This document shows, one piece after another, positions 1 to 8,744 of a stretch of DNA of 32,754 bases; positions within the stretch are counted from its first letter, which is position 1; every line of letters begins with the position of its first letter. The position numbers and the translations under genes were made by a program. A model generated the notes under the pieces. It made no database searches, was not told the DNA's origin, and saw only the letters and a program-made list of their open reading frames with translations. Origin of the DNA: Gammaproteobacteria bacterium (GTDB lineage Bacteria; Pseudomonadota; Gammaproteobacteria; Pseudomonadales; Azotimanducaceae); assembly GCA_021773555.1 (NCBI GenBank), contig JAJFKA010000003.1:1-32754 (forward strand), given 5' to 3'.

Positions 1-1
1 C

Positions 2-1084
2 ACCGCAAATGGCGAAGATCCACCAACAATCGCAGCGCTTCGCAGTGAAGCAAAACAGCTCGGACTCTGGAACCTGTATCTGCCTGATCCCGAATGGGGC
101 GCTGGTGTCAGCAACCACGACTACTCCATCCTGTGCGAACACATGGGACGCAGCGCTATCGCTCCACGGGTTTTTAATTGTCAGGCACCCGATACCGGTA
201 ATGCAGAAATCGTGGCCGAGTTCGGCACCCCTGCGCAGCAACAACGTTTCCTGACACCGCTGCTGGAAGGAGAGATAAGGTCCTGCTTTTCAATGACCGA
301 GCCTGATTCTTCAGGCGCCGATCCAACGGGTCTTCGTACCACCGCTGTGCGTGATGGTGATGATTACGTCATCAATGGTCACAAGTGGTTTACCAGCGGC
401 GCCATCGGTGCTGATTTCGCGATAGTCATGGTCGTCACCAATCCCAGAGGCGGTCCCCATGAACGTGCTTCCATGTTACTGGTACCAACAAATACGCCGG
501 GATTTGACCTCATCCGTCCGGTATCAGTGATGGGTCATACCGGAGGCGGCGGTCATTGTGAAATTCAATACAACGATTGCCGGGTTCCGGCGGCTAATCT
601 GCTCGGCCCGGAACACGGCGGATTTATGATCGCCCAGGCACGACTGGGACCGGGGCGTATTCACCATTGCATGCGCGCCATCGGCATGGCCGAACGTGCC
701 TTTGAGATTATGTGCAAGCACGCAAACAGTCGTGAGACTTTCGGTGGTAAATTAAGCGAAAAACAGTTTGTCCAGGAATGGGTGGCTACCTCGCGTATGG
801 AAATTGACCAGGCACGACTGCTGACCCAATACGCCGCCTGGAAGATGGATACTGCGGGCAAGCACAATGCCCGTCAGGAATTGTCGATGACCAAGGTGGT
901 AGTTCCCAACATGATGATGCAGGTCCTTGATCGCGCGATTCAATGCCTCGGTGCTCTCGGAGTTTCGGATGACACACCCATTGCCGGGATGTGGCGACAC
1001 GGTCGCGCACTGCGCATCGCCGATGGACCGGACGAAGTCCACAAGATGGTAATCGCCAGACGTGAGCTGAAACGATTCGCGTGA
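2..1084 (+). CDS. Acyl-CoA dehydrogenase, ACAD10/11-like (5' truncated by window edge)
   Basis: Flavin-dependent alpha,beta-dehydrogenation of an acyl-CoA, in the cytoplasm. The frame is open from base 2, and residues upstream of the first internal ATG (143) still read as dehydrogenase (LGLWNLYLPD, then GAGVSNHDYS), so the true start lies outside the window. Visible family blocks are the FAD/substrate stretch with CFSMTEPDSSGADP, then INGHKWFTSGA, the helix with LGPGRIHHCMRAIGMAERA, and the C-terminal RIADGPDEVHKMVIARRELK. The last block is typical of the ACAD10/11 branch. It puts Asp, not Glu, at the position matching the catalytic base of medium-chain enzymes. ACAD10/11 proteins are known to act on long or 4-hydroxy acyl-CoAs, but the substrate here is unknown. 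The stop is 15 nt before hemN on the same strand, so the two may be co-transcribed. Confidence 0.93.
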   Translation, partial: TANGEDPPTIAALRSEAKQLGLWNLYLPDPEWGAGVSNHDYSILCEHMGRSAIAPRVFNCQAPDTGNAEIVAEFGTPAQQQRFLTPLLEGEIRSCFSMTEPDSSGADPTGLRTTAVRDGDDYVINGHKWFTSGAIGADFAIVMVVTNPRGGPHERASMLLVPTNTPGFDLIRPVSVMGHTGGGGHCEIQYNDCRVPAANLLGPEHGGFMIAQARLGPGRIHHCMRAIGMAERAFEIMCKHANSRETFGGKLSEKQFVQEWVATSRMEIDQARLLTQYAAWKMDTAGKHNARQELSMTKVVVPNMMMQVLDRAIQCLGALGVSDDTPIAGMWRHGRALRIADGPDEVHKMVIARRELKRFA

Positions 1085-1099
1085 GGTTGAGAGGCAGTG

Positions 1100-2500
1100 A
1101 TGAAAAAACTAACAACAGCTTCAGGCTCCGTAAACATACCGGCAGAGCTTACCGCGAAGTACAATGTGAGTGGGCCCCGCTACACGTCTTACCCGACTGC
1201 CTTGCAGTTCCAGGATTTCACTCCGTCTGACCTGCGTTCCGCAATCGCCGAATCACCATTTCGCGACTCCGATCTGTCCCTTTATTTCCACCTGCCGTTC
1301 TGCGCAACCCTTTGCTACTACTGTGCCTGTAACAAAATCGTTACCCGTAAAACAGCACCCGCGATTGAATATCTGGCACATTTGTACACAGAACTCGAGC
1401 TGTATCGCGACTTAATCTCCGGCAGAACGGTCACGCAACTGCATTGGGGCGGCGGAACACCGACGTTTCTTACCGATCAACAGATGATGGAGCTGATGGC
1501 GAAGACAAACGCCTGCTTTAACCTGGCCAGCGACGATCAGGGTGAATTTGGTATAGAAGTGGACCCAAGAACCGTGGATGCGGGTCGCATCAGGCACCTC
1601 CGGGAATGTGGCTTCAATCGCATCTCATTCGGCATCCAGGATTTTGATCCCATCGTGCAAAAAGCAGTAAATCGGATCCAGCCATTCGAGGATACGAGAT
1701 CAGTCGTGGATGCCGCGCGACGCTATGGTTTTAAATCGATCTCCGTTGACCTGATCTACGGGCTTCCCCACCAGAACAGGGATTCCTTTTCCAGAACCCT
1801 GGACCAGGTCTGCCTGCTCTCGCCGGAACGCATTTCAATTTACAATTATGCCCATCTGCCGGACCGATTCTCGCCGCAGCGGCGAATACTGACGACCGAC
1901 CTGCCGACCGCCAACGAACGGCTCGGAATCCTGCGTCTTTGTATTGACCGGCTGCTCAGCGAAGGCTACGTCTATATCGGTATGGATCACTTCGCAAAAC
2001 CCGATGACGAACTCAACATTGCCCGGGTGGCCGGCACTTTGCAGCGAAATTTTCAGGGTTACTCCACTCATGCAGAGACTGATCTGATTGGATTCGGAGT
2101 CACCGCCATCAGTCACATTGGCCATAGCTATTCGCAGAACGAGAAGGAAATGGTTGCCTACCAGGCTTCAATCGAGGCCGGCAGGTTACCGGTCGTCAAA
2201 GGGATTCGCATGGATGAGGACGACATCATCAGAAGTTTCGTGATCAGATCCCTCATCTGTCAGTTTGAGCTGAACTACTTAAGCGTAGCGACCCATTTTG
2301 ATATCGACTTTAAATCCTACTTCGCCGACCAACTGGCAGCCATGGACGATATGGTATCTGACGGGCTTTTGACCATGGACGATGAGCAGATAACGGTCAC
2401 AGAGAAAGGTCGCTATTTTATCCGCAATATCTGCATGGTGTTTGACCGTTACTTAAGCCAGCAAGCCAGCCCGGTTTCCCGCTACTCGCGAGTCGTGTAG
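1100..2500 (+). CDS. hemN: Oxygen-independent coproporphyrinogen III oxidase (radical SAM)
   Basis: Converts coproporphyrinogen III to protoporphyrinogen IX by oxidative decarboxylation without oxygen, in cytoplasmic heme synthesis. The 466-residue length matches bacterial HemN (about 457). The radical-SAM cluster motif CATLCYYCAC (Cys68, 72, 75 and the extra Cys77) has the C-x3-C-x2-C-x-C layout that separates true HemN from HemW-like paralogues. Other HemN landmarks are an early GPRYTSYPT, LHWGGGTPTF, GIEVDPR, SFGIQDF, SVDLIYGLP, GMDHFAKPDDEL and LQRNFQGYST. ATG 1100 is preferred over the overlapping GTG at 1097 because GAGAGG sits 5 nt upstream of it. It follows the acyl-CoA dehydrogenase by 15 nt. 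An anaerobic heme enzyme fits the nitrite reductase gene about 8 kb away, but no FNR-type box is visible directly upstream. Confidence 0.96.
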   Translation: MKKLTTASGSVNIPAELTAKYNVSGPRYTSYPTALQFQDFTPSDLRSAIAESPFRDSDLSLYFHLPFCATLCYYCACNKIVTRKTAPAIEYLAHLYTELELYRDLISGRTVTQLHWGGGTPTFLTDQQMMELMAKTNACFNLASDDQGEFGIEVDPRTVDAGRIRHLRECGFNRISFGIQDFDPIVQKAVNRIQPFEDTRSVVDAARRYGFKSISVDLIYGLPHQNRDSFSRTLDQVCLLSPERISIYNYAHLPDRFSPQRRILTTDLPTANERLGILRLCIDRLLSEGYVYIGMDHFAKPDDELNIARVAGTLQRNFQGYSTHAETDLIGFGVTAISHIGHSYSQNEKEMVAYQASIEAGRLPVVKGIRMDEDDIIRSFVIRSLICQFELNYLSVATHFDIDFKSYFADQLAAMDDMVSDGLLTMDDEQITVTEKGRYFIRNICMVFDRYLSQQASPVSRYSRVV

Positions 2501-2509
2501 AACATTCGG

Positions 2510-3370
2510 CTAGGGCATAAAAGGCCCGAGGTCAATTAACATGTCTGACCTGGTTCTCTCCAGAAATTCATCGTCCGTCGATGCACCCCAGGCAGCAATA
2601 AAGCGATCATCGCCAACACTGGCTCGATAACCGAGAAAAATCAGCGAATCCGGGCCAACCGGATGACGCAGGTGAGGACTGTTTCCTTCAATCAAACTCG
2701 TCAGCTTGTCGGTCACCAGTGTGGTGGGCGCCTCTCCCTGCTCTGCAAACTTGAACAGCGCCGTGATGCGCCCCCCATTCAGATACTCGCTATCTGACTT
2801 TGGCATCGGAAATTCCGTGGTTGCCATGGGCGTTGCAATAATTCCAGGCTGAACCAGGTACACCCGGACACCAAAAGGTCGCATTTCCTGAGCCATGACC
2901 TCGGAGAAGGCTTCCAGCGCAAACTTTGACCCGGAATAGGCCGCACTGGGGCTAACCGCGATGATCCCCGCAACAGAACCAATGTTGATGATGCAACCGG
3001 ATCGGTTTTCACGCATTTCAGGAATTACTGCCTTGCAGCAACGCACCACACCGAAGTAGTTGGTGTTCATGATCGCTTCGAAATTTTCCTGCGATTCATC
3101 CTCAATAGTGTCATAGCTGAGAATACCTGCATTGTTGATCAGCACATCCGGTGCACCCGCCCTGGCAAAAACATCCACAACCGAATCATTGTCATCCACA
3201 TCCATCGGGTAAATTTCAACCGGTAACGATTCCTTTGCGACTATTTCGCCGAGTTTCGAGGAATTTGGATTTCGCATGGTGGCAATGACCTCGTGCCCGC
3301 CACGGGCCAGGCTCAGCGCCGCGTCATAGCCGATGCCTTTGCTCGTGCCAGTTATCATTATTTTGGACAT
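2510..3370 (-). CDS. Short-chain dehydrogenase/reductase (classical SDR)
   Basis: Cytoplasmic NAD(P)-dependent oxidoreductase of unknown substrate, 286 residues. The Rossmann motif TGTSKGIG is at residues 7-14 and NNAG near 79-82. The catalytic triad is complete: Ser132 (INIGS), Tyr145 and Lys149 (YSGSK), followed by VQPGIIATPM. The reading frame stays open further upstream, but residues before MSKIMITGTS are not SDR-like and cross a promoter-like region, so ATG at 3370 is chosen. It is convergent with hemN (9 nt between stops) and divergent from the TetR-led efflux operon, which makes it a plausible second target of that regulator. The C-terminal 60 residues (after FKFAEQGEAP) do not point to a substrate. 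Confidence 0.9.
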   Translation of the reverse strand: MSKIMITGTSKGIGYDAALSLARGGHEVIATMRNPNSSKLGEIVAKESLPVEIYPMDVDDNDSVVDVFARAGAPDVLINNAGILSYDTIEDESQENFEAIMNTNYFGVVRCCKAVIPEMRENRSGCIINIGSVAGIIAVSPSAAYSGSKFALEAFSEVMAQEMRPFGVRVYLVQPGIIATPMATTEFPMPKSDSEYLNGGRITALFKFAEQGEAPTTLVTDKLTSLIEGNSPHLRHPVGPDSLIFLGYRASVGDDRFIAAWGASTDDEFLERTRSDMLIDLGPFMP

Positions 3371-3395
3371 GTTGAACTCTACAGTCAGGGTGAGC

Positions 3396-3428
3396 CTTAC
3401 TATAGGGCGATAGTGAGGACATTGACAA
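3396..3428 (-). promoter_or_regulatory. Candidate promoter of the SDR gene with an overlapping dyad
   Basis: On the minus strand TTGTCA (3428-3423) and TATAGT (3404-3399) are separated by 18 nt and stand about 30 nt from the SDR start, each one mismatch from the sigma70 consensus. A dyad, CTTACTAT (3396-3403) against ATAGTGAG (3410-3417), with one mismatch, covers the -10 element and could be an operator. Inferred from sequence only. Confidence 0.45.
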
Positions 3429-3518
3429 TGCAGCCGGTTACTCGCAAAGGCTGGACTTTTCAGGCCGGTTTGCTCCCTGGGAAGGACCTCCGTTCGCGAT
3501 GCGTCACCTGACAAAAAC

Positions 3519-3546
3519 TTGACATAGCCGAGTCCGAAGTTGTAAT
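3519..3546 (+). promoter_or_regulatory. Candidate sigma70 promoter of the TetR-MFP-RND operon
   Basis: A perfect -35 TTGACA (3519-3524) is followed after 16 nt by TGTAAT (3541-3546), five of six matches to TATAAT. Transcription would start near 3553, only about 20-30 nt before the regulator's start codon. The TetR-type dyad at 3556-3575 lies just downstream, well placed to block initiation or escape. Confidence 0.6.
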
Positions 3547-3555
3547 TTGGCGACA

Positions 3556-3575
3556 ATTAAAACGGTCGTTTGAAT
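3556..3575 (+). promoter_or_regulatory. Palindromic operator candidate for the TetR regulator
   Basis: The core AAACG-GT-CGTTT (3560-3571) is a perfect dyad. It extends to 9-bp arms with one mismatch across 3556-3575 and overlaps the first ATG of the TetR gene. TetR-family repressors commonly bind dyads of this size next to their own gene, so autorepression is the simplest reading. Confidence 0.6.
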
Positions 3576-4236
3576 GAAAAATATGAGTCGGCAGGCAGAT
3601 CATAGGGATAAACAGCAACCAGACACCCAGGCGCGAATTCTCAATGCAGCTGAAATGTTGTTTGCTGAGCGCGGTTACGCAGCGACTTCGCTCCGCGCAA
3701 TCGCCTCGGCCGCGGACGTGAACCTGGCTGCAACCCACTATCACTTTGGTTCAAAGAAGCACTTGCTGAGCACGGTTTTTCACCGTCGCATCGATCCTAT
3801 CAACGAGGCAAGACTGGCAGGACTTGCAAGTCTAAAAGCTGCGAGCCAGCCGCTGACAACACGCTCGATCATGGCGGTGTTCTTTGGCCCGCTCAGGAGT
3901 GAAGCGGTTGTCAGTCACCTGCCGCGGATGTTGGGTCGCGTATTTTCGGAACCCGAGACGATCAGCAGACCGATTCTGGAAGAACAATTTATGGAAGTTG
4001 CCAGCGCCTTTCTGACTGAGCTCAACGCAGTTCACCCGGATGTCACCCGGAGTGAACTGCAATGGCGCCTGCATTTTGTCATTGGCGCCATGGTCCAACT
4101 GTTGCTGATCGGCACGCCGCTTGGAACCGAACCCGGTCGCGAAAATCCCGAAGATGGATTGGAGCATCTCCTTGATTTTTGTGTTGCCGGCATCGAACAA
4201 CCTGGTCATGAAACCGGTCGTGAGGAACTACCTTGA
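3574..4236 (+). CDS. TetR/AcrR-family transcriptional repressor
   Basis: Probable ligand-responsive repressor of the efflux operon it heads, 220 residues. The N-terminal DNA-binding domain (about residues 17-65) shows ARILNAAEMLFAERGYAATS, then IASAADVNLAATHYHFGSK, the classic TetR helix-turn-helix ending in Y-x-F-x-x-K. The C-terminal half resembles the ligand domain of AcrR/CmeR-like regulators. ATG 3574 overlaps the dyad at 3556-3575; ATG 3583 is an alternative start and neither has a clear Shine-Dalgarno sequence. The stop codon overlaps the TTG start of the membrane-fusion gene (TTGA), indicating coupled translation. Confidence 0.93.
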   Translation: MKNMSRQADHRDKQQPDTQARILNAAEMLFAERGYAATSLRAIASAADVNLAATHYHFGSKKHLLSTVFHRRIDPINEARLAGLASLKAASQPLTTRSIMAVFFGPLRSEAVVSHLPRMLGRVFSEPETISRPILEEQFMEVASAFLTELNAVHPDVTRSELQWRLHFVIGAMVQLLLIGTPLGTEPGRENPEDGLEHLLDFCVAGIEQPGHETGREELP

Positions 4237-5402
4237 GAAAAATTCTTTTACCCATCGCCATCGTCATCGCAGGTTTCGCTCTGGCAGCAGGTATTGTTGC
4301 GACCGGTCCCAGGCTGGAACAACAACCGCCACCACCAGACGCTCCGCTGGTCCGCTCCTGGCTGGCCGCGTCACAGACTGTCCAGATGACGGCCATCGCC
4401 CACGGAACCGTATCTCCAAGAACTGAAAGTGAACTGATACCGGAGGTCTCAGGACGCGTTGTTGAGCTCTCACCTTCAATGGTCTCGGGTGGTTTCTTCA
4501 AGGCCAACGAAGTGCTCTTCAGGGTAGACCCACTGGACTACGAACTGGCGCTTGAACAGGCTCGAGCCGCGCTTGCCTCTGCCGAGAGTGAGCTAATCAA
4601 TGCGAGGAAGGGGCATATCAGACAAACAGATCTCGCCAGGAGACAGTCAACCAGTGCATCGCAACAGGACGATGCTCTGAACCGACTGAAGGTTGGTGAG
4701 GCCAATATTCGGGAAGTCAAAGCCAGAATCGAGAAGGCGACGCGGGACCTGGCAAGGACCGAGGTACGCGCACCCTATGAAGGTCGCGTGCGCAGTGAAC
4801 GGGTGGATGTGGGTCAGTTTGTCAGTCGCGGGATATCCGTGGCTAATCTCTATGCCACCGACTATGCAGAAGTTCGTCTGCCAATCCAGGACAGTGAACT
4901 TGCCTACCTTGATCTGCCGCTGGGCAACGGCGGCTCAATGGACAGAAACGAACCCGTAGCCGAGTTGCGCGCCAGCTTTGGCGGCAACCTGCATACCTGG
5001 GTCGGAAAAATCGTCAGAACCGAGGGTGAACTGGACCCGCAAACGCGAATGCTCCACGTCATTGCCCAGGTACAATCTCCCTACCTGCAGATTCAGAACA
5101 AGCCACCGCTCGCGGTGGGTCTGTTCGTTGAGGCTGAAATTATCGGCAGACATGTCGATAACGTATTTGTCATTCCCCGTTCCGCCCTGCAATCAGGCAA
5201 CCAGGTGTATGTCATCAATCAGGATAATCGCCTTGAATTTCGAAATGTGAATATCCTGCGCTTCGTTGATGAACACATCTACATCACGAGCGGGTTTGAG
5301 CAAGGTGAAACAATTTGTATTTCAACACTCACAAATGCCATTGAAGGGATGAGTGTACGCCCGACAGTCCCTGATCAGTCTCAGGGTGTCGCTGCATCAT
5401 GA
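4233..5402 (+). CDS. RND efflux periplasmic adaptor (membrane fusion protein)
   Basis: Links the inner-membrane RND pump encoded next to an outer-membrane channel. It has 389 residues with an N-terminal signal/anchor helix (ILLPIAIVIAGFALAAGIVA), a lipoyl half-motif around SELIPEVSGRVVELSPSMVSGG, an alpha-helical hairpin rich in Ala, Glu and Arg (about 100-165), the second lipoyl half TEVRAPYEGRVRSERVDVGQ, then beta-barrel and membrane-proximal domains (VFVIPRSALQ). Translation probably starts at TTG 4233, with GAGGAA a few bases upstream and overlap with the TetR stop. The stop overlaps the pump start as ATGA. No outer-membrane factor gene is present, so the pump must borrow one encoded elsewhere. 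Confidence 0.92.
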   Translation: MRKILLPIAIVIAGFALAAGIVATGPRLEQQPPPPDAPLVRSWLAASQTVQMTAIAHGTVSPRTESELIPEVSGRVVELSPSMVSGGFFKANEVLFRVDPLDYELALEQARAALASAESELINARKGHIRQTDLARRQSTSASQQDDALNRLKVGEANIREVKARIEKATRDLARTEVRAPYEGRVRSERVDVGQFVSRGISVANLYATDYAEVRLPIQDSELAYLDLPLGNGGSMDRNEPVAELRASFGGNLHTWVGKIVRTEGELDPQTRMLHVIAQVQSPYLQIQNKPPLAVGLFVEAEIIGRHVDNVFVIPRSALQSGNQVYVINQDNRLEFRNVNILRFVDEHIYITSGFEQGETICISTLTNAIEGMSVRPTVPDQSQGVAAS

Positions 5403-8400
5403 AGCCAGTCATTGCATGGTTTGCTAACAACCACGTCGCTGCCAACCTGCTGATGGGGCTAATTATTCTCGCCGGTCTGGTGAGCATGCCACTCATGCCA
5501 ATGAAATCATTCCCTGATATCGAGATACCAGTCATCAGCATCTCGGTACCTTATCTGGGTGCAGCACCCGAGGAAGTTGAGGAAGGTGTGTGCGTTCGAA
5601 TCGAAGAAGAACTCGAGGGTATTGAGGGCGTCAAGGAGATAACCTCGGTTGCCAACGAGGGACTCTGCACCGTCGCCGTCGAACTCTATGAGGATGCCGA
5701 TGAAGCCAAGGCGCTGGACGATGTTAAAAATCGGGTTGATTCCATTGACACATTTCCAGAAGAAACTGAACAACCCATCGTCAATCTGGTTACCAACATT
5801 CGAAACGTTCTCGATATCGCAATCACCGGTCCTGCGGACGAACGTACCCTGAAAGAACTCGGCCAGCAGGTTCGTGACGACATAACCGCGCTACCGGGTG
5901 TGACCCAGGCAACTGTCTCCAATGTGCGCCCGTATGAGATCTCTATTGAAGTCTCTGAGACATCTCTGCGGCGCAACGGTCTGACATTTGACCAGGTCGC
6001 GAATGCGGTCAGATCAGGGTCCCTTGATCTCCCCGGGGGATCCATCAAGACCAGCGCTGGTGAGATATTACTGCGTACCAAAGGACAGGCCTATTGGGGG
6101 CGCGACTTTGAGAAACTGGTGATCACAACGAGAGCCGATGGTACAAGACTTTATCTGGAAGATGTCGCGACCGTTATCGATGGCTTCGCTGACACTGACC
6201 AGACATTGAGATTTAACGGCAACCCGGCCGCGTTGATTCGGGTGCAGAGGATGGGCGAGCAGGATTTGCAGGACATCAGTCGCACCGTCAAACAATATAT
6301 CGAGAAGGCCCGCTATCGACTGCCTGAAGGGGTTACCCTGACCGTGTGGAATGATGATTCAACGGTTCTGCAGGATCGGCTGGATACGCTGATGAACAGC
6401 GGACGCCAGGGATTTCTAATGGTGCTCATATTACTCGCTCTTTTCCTGCGACCACGACTGGCGTTCTGGGTCAGTCTTGGCGTACCGGTTGCGTTCCTCG
6501 GGGCGATTTTCCTGACAAATGCACTCGGCATGTCGATTGACGCAATTTCCCTGTTTGGTTTTATCCTGGTGCTCGGCATTCTGGTGGACGATGCCATCGT
6601 GGTCGGTGAGAGCGTACATTCCAATCAACAGGATCATATCCCGCAACTAAAAGCCGCAATTATCGGCGCCCAGCAGGTAACAATCCCCGTGACATTTGGC
6701 GTGCTGACAACCGTCGCCGCGTTCATGCCGTTGCTGTTCGGAGTCGGATTCATGGGCCAGGTGATGGCAGTCATCGCTACAACCGTCATCTGCTGCCTCG
6801 TGTTCTCAGTGATTGAGTCACAGCTGATTTTGCCGGCCCACCTCGGTCACACCAGCGTGCAATCGGCATCAGGAGAAGTTTCCATGATGCTGGTTCCAAT
6901 ACTGGGTATCATTCTGATGGGCTTTGCGAACGATTTGCGCACCTATATCGCGCTCGTCGTATGCACCTTTTCGATACTGTTGGCGCTGCACTTCGCCGGG
7001 TATTTTGCGCCATTCGCAAATATGATAATCCGCCAGCAAGCGAGATTCTCGGCAGGACTTGAGGGCTTTATCAATGTTCAATTTCGATCGTTTACTGACA
7101 GGGCGATCGCCGCCAGGTACGTAACAGCGGCGCTCGCCTTTGTCGCACTGCTCTCTGCAATTGGTATTGTTGCCAGCGGACGCCTGCCCTTTTCTTTCTT
7201 TCCGCCGCTGGCGTCAGATCAGGTAATCGCGAAACTGACGATGCCACTCGGCAGTAGCGGTGCAACCACTAACGAGGCAGTTAAACAACTGGAAGCCTCA
7301 GCCCAGAAGGTCAGGGAGGAGCTCAATGCCCGCTTCGCGGACGCCCCGCCAGTCACCCATATCATGGCCGCAGTCGGCGGTCATGCGAGCTCATCCCGCG
7401 GTCCCCCCAGTTCCAGCAGCGGAGGATCAGGAACCGCCACGGCACATCTTGGTGAAGTCACTATGCAGTTAAGCCCAAGCCAGACACGATTTTTGGAAAC
7501 CCGGGAAATTGCCAATATCTGGCGAAAAGCCAATGGCCTCATTGCCGATGCAGTAGAGCTGAAATTTAACTCTTCACTGTTTACAGCCGGTAATGATATC
7601 GACATCCAACTCGAAGGAGACAATGTCGATGACTTGCGAGTCGTGGCGGAGAAGCTGCGTTTCAAACTGGCTGGGTACCCTGGTGTGATCGACATCACGG
7701 ATTCGTTCAGATCAGGCAAACAGGAGTTGAAGCTATCCATTCTGCCCGAAGGGGAAGCACTCGGACTCACCCTGGGGAGTCTTGCTCGTCAGGTCAGGCA
7801 GGCGTTCTATGGCGATGAGGCGCAAAGGATTCAGCGCGGGCGTGATGATGTTCGTGTCATGGTCAGGTACACAGAAGCGGAACGGCGTTCGCTGTCCTCA
7901 CTGGACTCCATGCGCATTCGCACACCCGCTGGAGACGAAGTGCCGTTCACAACCGTTGCCAAAGCCGAGCTTGGCCGCGGATTTTCATCCATAAGACGCG
8001 CCGACAGTCGCCGGGTAGTCAATGTGGTGGCCGACGTTGATCGAACCCAGATTACGGCGAATGAAGTGATCTCCGATTTAGACCGAGGGCATATTCAGGC
8101 ACTCACCCGGGATTTTCCGAGGGTGTCCTATCGCCTGGAGGGTTCTCAGGCAGACCAGGGGGAAGCAGCACAGAGCCTTGTACCGCTATTTTTCGTTGCC
8201 CTGTTTATCATCTTTGCGCTGCTGGCAATTCCACTACAATCCTACAGCCAGCCATTAATTATCATGAGTGTCATTCCGTTTGCTTTCGTCGGTGCAATCT
8301 GGGGACACCTCATCATGAAAACCTTCGGTTACGTATCCGGCCTCGCCATGATGTCTGTACTTGGGTTCGTCGCAGCATCCGGCGTCGTGGTCAATTCATC

Positions 8401-8740
8401 GCTGGTACTGGTGCACCGGGTAAATGAGCTCCGAGAAAACGGGCTGGATCTCCATGATGCTGTACTGGCCGCTTCGGTTTCCCGATGCCGGCCCATTATC
8501 CTGACCTCAATGACAACGTTCGTCGGCCTTTCCCCACTGATGCTAAACACCAGTGTTCAGGCACAATTTCTCGTACCCATGGCGGTATCCCTCTCGTTCG
8601 GGGTGCTGTTCGCCACTGTGGTGACCTTGCTGGTCGTACCATCGGGTTATCTGATTCTTGAAGACCTGGGCCGTTTTATCAAACGTACATCTACCCATTT
8701 AGCGAGTACGGCCGGGACCATCGATGGAGGAGCCGATTAG
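5399..8740 (+). CDS. RND-family efflux transporter permease (inner-membrane pump)
   Basis: Proton-driven drug or lipid exporter of the AcrB-like RND superfamily, 1113 residues. It begins with a single TM helix (about 10-30), followed by a periplasmic porter domain, then a TM block from about 338 with a helix carrying ILVDDAIVVGES (proton-relay Asp pair near 396), a second porter domain, and a final TM block from about 930 (LFFVALFIIFALLAIP). Two features are odd. An extra hydrophobic hairpin (about residues 495-540) follows LPAHLGHTSV, where the first TM block normally ends. The second porter domain contains a Ser/Gly-rich linker (about 662-678). Start ATG 5399 overlaps the adaptor stop. The substrate cannot be read from sequence. 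The gene is convergent with the next SDR, 4 nt between stops. Confidence 0.94.
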   Translation: MKPVIAWFANNHVAANLLMGLIILAGLVSMPLMPMKSFPDIEIPVISISVPYLGAAPEEVEEGVCVRIEEELEGIEGVKEITSVANEGLCTVAVELYEDADEAKALDDVKNRVDSIDTFPEETEQPIVNLVTNIRNVLDIAITGPADERTLKELGQQVRDDITALPGVTQATVSNVRPYEISIEVSETSLRRNGLTFDQVANAVRSGSLDLPGGSIKTSAGEILLRTKGQAYWGRDFEKLVITTRADGTRLYLEDVATVIDGFADTDQTLRFNGNPAALIRVQRMGEQDLQDISRTVKQYIEKARYRLPEGVTLTVWNDDSTVLQDRLDTLMNSGRQGFLMVLILLALFLRPRLAFWVSLGVPVAFLGAIFLTNALGMSIDAISLFGFILVLGILVDDAIVVGESVHSNQQDHIPQLKAAIIGAQQVTIPVTFGVLTTVAAFMPLLFGVGFMGQVMAVIATTVICCLVFSVIESQLILPAHLGHTSVQSASGEVSMMLVPILGIILMGFANDLRTYIALVVCTFSILLALHFAGYFAPFANMIIRQQARFSAGLEGFINVQFRSFTDRAIAARYVTAALAFVALLSAIGIVASGRLPFSFFPPLASDQVIAKLTMPLGSSGATTNEAVKQLEASAQKVREELNARFADAPPVTHIMAAVGGHASSSRGPPSSSSGGSGTATAHLGEVTMQLSPSQTRFLETREIANIWRKANGLIADAVELKFNSSLFTAGNDIDIQLEGDNVDDLRVVAEKLRFKLAGYPGVIDITDSFRSGKQELKLSILPEGEALGLTLGSLARQVRQAFYGDEAQRIQRGRDDVRVMVRYTEAERRSLSSLDSMRIRTPAGDEVPFTTVAKAELGRGFSSIRRADSRRVVNVVADVDRTQITANEVISDLDRGHIQALTRDFPRVSYRLEGSQADQGEAAQSLVPLFFVALFIIFALLAIPLQSYSQPLIIMSVIPFAFVGAIWGHLIMKTFGYVSGLAMMSVLGFVAASGVVVNSSLVLVHRVNELRENGLDLHDAVLAASVSRCRPIILTSMTTFVGLSPLMLNTSVQAQFLVPMAVSLSFGVLFATVVTLLVVPSGYLILEDLGRFIKRTSTHLASTAGTIDGGAD

Positions 8741-8744
8741 TCGG

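Noticed and set aside
2501-2530. Terminator between hemN and the SDR
   Set aside because: The GGGC/GCCC stem is only 4 bp, and no proper T run follows on either strand.
3396-3412. CTATAGGG resembling a phage T7 promoter
   Set aside because: Only the last eight bases match; the upstream part of the T7 consensus is absent. The site reads better as a minus-strand -10 with a dyad.
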